This document shows, one piece after another, positions 8,062-8,293 of a stretch of 8,293 nt of DNA. The stretch is taken from the NCBI GenBank assembly GCA_012727515.1, contig JAAYGZ010000321.1, positions 1 through 8,293 on the forward strand, read 5' to 3'. Every line of letters begins with the position of its first letter. The first letter of the stretch is position 1. The notes under the pieces are model-generated. The model was not told the DNA's origin and made no database searches. It saw only the letters and a list, made by a program, of their open reading frames with translations. The position numbers were made by a program, and so were the translations under genes. The stretch is from Desulfovibrionales bacterium. Its GTDB lineage: Bacteria > Desulfobacterota > Desulfovibrionia > Desulfovibrionales > Desulfomicrobiaceae.

Positions 8062-8293
8062 CTACCCACAGGCTGCCAGAAAATCCTCCACAGCACCAAA
8101 GCCCTGATTATCAAAAAGATGAATAATATGGCTGCCAATGACAGCCACATCAGCCAGGCCCCGCAGCATGGCCACATGCTTGGGCGAAGATATGCCAAAG
8201 CCGGCGGCAATGGGCAGGCTGGTTTTTTTCTTCAGTTTTTGCACATAGTCCATACCGGCCTGGTCCAGGCTGGCTCCAGCCCCGGTAATACCC
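8062..8293 (-). CDS. trpA: Tryptophan synthase alpha chain, C-terminal part (5' end outside window)
   Basis: The last 76 codons and a TAG stop are visible. TrpA cleaves indole-3-glycerol phosphate to indole and glyceraldehyde 3-phosphate and passes indole to TrpB through the alpha2-beta2 complex, the last stage of tryptophan synthesis. The visible part starts with GITGAG, matching the GVTGA phosphate-loop segment of E. coli TrpA. It continues with PIAAGFGISSPKHV (the GFGIS strand and loop) and VIGSHII, where the Gly-Ser belongs to the phosphate-binding site. It ends shortly after, at AVEDFLAACG, somewhat shorter than the E. coli tail. The gene reads toward ald, separated by 389 bases, so it is probably the end of a trp operon and not joined to ald. 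The trp neighbours lie outside the window. Confidence 0.93.
   Translation of the reverse strand, partial: GITGAGASLDQAGMDYVQKLKKKTSLPIAAGFGISSPKHVAMLRGLADVAVIGSHIIHLFDNQGFGAVEDFLAACG

Noticed and set aside
1..8293. CRISPR array, insertion sequence, phage, toxin-antitoxin or new defence system
   Set aside because: No spaced direct repeats, transposase or phage motifs, or unexplained gene cluster. Every long gene belongs to a familiar family.

Overview
The window looks like a chromosomal segment of a Gram-negative bacterium. It carries a complete three-part envelope-spanning efflux system with an outer-membrane lipoprotein, base composition is close to balanced, and all genes are densely packed. 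The style of the alanine dehydrogenase and of the trpA tail would fit a sulfate reducer of the Desulfovibrio type or another proteobacterium. That placement is an inference from general familiarity, not something the sequence proves.

Left part (1-6261, + strand): the 3' end of a TetR/AcrR-type repressor gene is followed by a periplasmic adaptor (AcrA/MexA type), an inner-membrane RND pump (AcrB/MexB, HAE1 type) and an outer-membrane channel lipoprotein (NodT/OprM type). All four point the same way. The pump and channel genes overlap by 13 bases, and the block ends at a perfect 20-bp hairpin terminator. Together the last three proteins would form a proton-driven drug and detergent efflux machine spanning both membranes, with the TetR protein as its probable local repressor. 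The pump keeps the proton-relay residues (D407, D408, K935, R965) and looks functional.

Middle (6262-6559): a second hairpin terminator on the minus strand, then a tRNA-Leu with anticodon CAG and encoded CCA on the minus strand, then a short spacer with a weak candidate tRNA promoter.

Right part (6560-8293, minus strand): a complete alanine dehydrogenase gene (ald) with all four expected active-site residues, a 389-base non-coding stretch, and the C-terminal end of trpA (tryptophan synthase alpha chain), cut by the window edge. The non-coding stretch holds a 9-bp inverted repeat and two short open stretches that might be decayed coding sequence.

I found no convincing new biological system. 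The window is an ordinary multidrug efflux operon next to housekeeping genes. The points most worth a second look are unusual residues in the pump's drug-binding pocket and the unexplained stretch between trpA and ald.
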